The notes below the pieces were generated by a model. That model was not told the origin of the DNA and did no database searches. It worked only from the letters and a program-made list of their open reading frames with translations. Of a stretch of DNA of 8,043 nucleotides, positions 7,222 to 8,043 are shown one piece after another. Positions within the stretch are counted from its first letter, which is position 1. The number at the start of each line of letters is the position of its first letter. The stretch lies in NCBI GenBank assembly GCA_051009975.1, contig JBPCWA010000295.1, positions 1 through 8,043 on the forward strand. Reading direction: 5' to 3'. This DNA is from Tectiglobus sp051009975. Lineage in GTDB: Bacteria > Pseudomonadota > Alphaproteobacteria > Rhizobiales > Hyphomicrobiaceae. The translations under genes were made by a program, and so were the position numbers.

Positions 7222-7245
7222 GTTGGAGACCATTAACGTCTCAAC
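7222..7245. promoter_or_regulatory. Inverted repeat with 8-bp arms and one bulge, possible operator
   Basis: GTTGGAGAC (7222-7230) and GTCTCAAC (7238-7245) pair over 8 bases if one G bulges out, with a 7-base AT-rich spacer CATTAAC. The arm length and spacing suit a dimeric regulator in the region shared by the operon and the divergent gene. Confidence 0.35.
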
Positions 7246-7284
7246 ATCCTGTAATACATAGGCGCATTTAGCATTCGGCCGAAG

Positions 7285-7314
7285 CCCGCAATTATCGCCG
7301 CACCTTTTTGCGGG
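7285..7314. repeat. Inverted repeat with 7-bp arms
   Basis: CCCGCAA (7285-7291) and TTGCGGG (7308-7314) are perfect inverted arms around 16 bases. An alternative, tighter hairpin uses CCGCA (7298-7302) with TGCGG (7309-7313). The two pairings exclude each other. No T-run follows, so terminator function is unlikely. Confidence 0.3.
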
Positions 7315-7493
7315 ACTCGGCAATCAGTTACTTGCCGCCTCCCTGCGTGTTAACTTTCTGCCTAATTACTTTAACTCGCTACGTAACAACTGCCGCGCGA
7401 CTTCCTGATCTATTGCGGCATGATTATTGCTGCTCACAATCCAGTTTTCATGGCACGTCCAACAAGAAACGACTCTAAGGTCCCCAATTCATT

Positions 7494-8043
7494 ATGAATA
7501 TATCCGCCGATCACGAAAAATTTGCGCAAGTTCAGCAAACGAAGTCCGGGCGGACTGCCTTCAGCAGCACGTCTTGGCACGGCTCGCTGTTCCCAGCCAT
7601 CGAGCTCTTAATCGGAGCGCTGCTTGCTGTATCCGTCGTTCTTACTGCGGAAGGAATGCACTCATGGGCACTCGTGAGCACACTACTCTTGGCCTTAATC
7701 TTGATTCGAGCATTCAAGAGATCTGAACAGACGTTGATTTTCAGGTCGTCTTGCTTCAGCGTGTTCGTGGCTGCATTAATATCGCTATTCTTTCTAGGTC
7801 TATCTCCTCCGTTCCAGGCGTTGACCATCTTTCTGGCTATAGGTGCTGGGGCCGAGTTCTTACGCCTCTCTATAAAGGATGCTCAGCACCGTGCTGAATT
7901 AAAGAAACTTACAGCGCTTCTTTTGTTTGAGGGCAGATTGGGTAGTAAGAGCTACTATGATGAAAGGATTAATTTTTGCCGCGCACTACTCGCCCTAAGC
8001 CACCGGACCAACTGTCCTTTGAGCGTACTTGCGCTGAGTTGGG
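7494..8043 (+). CDS. Partial membrane protein, possible degenerate GGDEF-like C-terminus
   Basis: An open frame of 183 codons begins at ATG 7494 and runs off the right edge without a stop. An in-frame TAA 18 bases upstream makes this the earliest ATG; AAGG lies 13 bases upstream, which is distant for a Shine-Dalgarno. Seen: a polar cytoplasmic start (1-30), about four membrane segments (32-52, 57-73, 86-104, 108-125), a charged connector (KDAQHRAELKKL, 128-139), and then SYYDERINFCRALLALSHRT (153-172) followed by CPLSVLALSW. That last part resembles the start of a GGDEF domain (FDERL, then a basic helix, PLSLLLLD), but the usual DxLTGLxNR stretch is absent. If correct, this would be a membrane-anchored cyclic-di-GMP-related protein beside an EPS operon. 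The membrane protein call is firm; the GGDEF relation is tentative because the signature is beyond the edge. Confidence 0.75.
   Translation, partial: MNISADHEKFAQVQQTKSGRTAFSSTSWHGSLFPAIELLIGALLAVSVVLTAEGMHSWALVSTLLLALILIRAFKRSEQTLIFRSSCFSVFVAALISLFFLGLSPPFQALTIFLAIGAGAEFLRLSIKDAQHRAELKKLTALLLFEGRLGSKSYYDERINFCRALLALSHRTNCPLSVLALSW

Larger units (their letters stand above)
6824..7493. other. Divergent intergenic region between EPS operon and membrane gene
   Basis: About 670 bases without a confident gene. It must hold promoters for the leftward operon and the rightward membrane gene, but no strong sigma-70 -35/-10 pair can be picked by eye. The part nearest the GT4 gene holds the possible receiver remnant. 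The middle holds three inverted repeats (7171-7189, 7222-7245, 7285-7314). From 7315 to 7493 only AT-rich patches are seen, including TTAACT at 7350 and 7370. Confidence 0.5.

Noticed and set aside
7427..7828. Open frames on both strands over the edge membrane gene (7427-7726 + and 7532-7828 -)
   Set aside because: The frame starting at 7494 has membrane helices and stays open to the edge; the others look like shadows without domain or start signals.

Overview
The window looks like part of an exopolysaccharide (EPS) or capsule biosynthesis locus from a Gram-negative bacterium, most likely an alphaproteobacterium of the Rhizobiales. The best pointer is an ExoF-type outer-membrane export protein with a long coiled coil, next to a CelD/BcsL-type acetyltransferase-like protein, a NodB-type deacetylase and two glycosyltransferases. 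Species cannot be named from this sequence. No RNA gene, insertion sequence or CRISPR array was seen.

Layout, left to right. Positions 72-1334 (+) hold a CelD/BcsL-type acetyltransferase-like gene. It converges on four genes that all read leftward and probably form one operon: GT4 glycosyltransferase (6796 to 5660), membrane GT2 glycosyltransferase (about 5626 to 4472), NodB-family polysaccharide deacetylase (4390 to 3338), and the ExoF-like export protein (3168 to 1543). Gaps within this run are short (33 and 81 bases), except for about 170 bases before the export gene. That gap carries three tandem 11-bp repeats plus an overlapping inverted repeat, which looks like a local control site. A roughly 670-base region (6824-7493) lies between the operon and a divergent gene that starts at 7494 and runs off the right edge. 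It contains inverted repeats and what may be a decayed receiver-like domain just upstream of the GT4 gene. The edge gene encodes a membrane protein with about four transmembrane segments, followed by what may be the start of a degenerate GGDEF-like domain.

How the genes would work together (inference from family knowledge): GT4 and GT2 add sugars to a lipid-linked repeat unit at the inner membrane. The deacetylase and the acetyltransferase-like protein adjust N- or O-acyl decoration of the polymer. The ExoF-like protein provides the periplasmic/outer-membrane part of export. No flippase, polymerase, co-polymerase/kinase or priming transferase is visible, so the window is a fragment of a larger locus. 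Nothing here proves a wholly new system; the most unusual features are the repeat-type control site, the receiver remnant, the altered GT2 motif and the truncated membrane gene.
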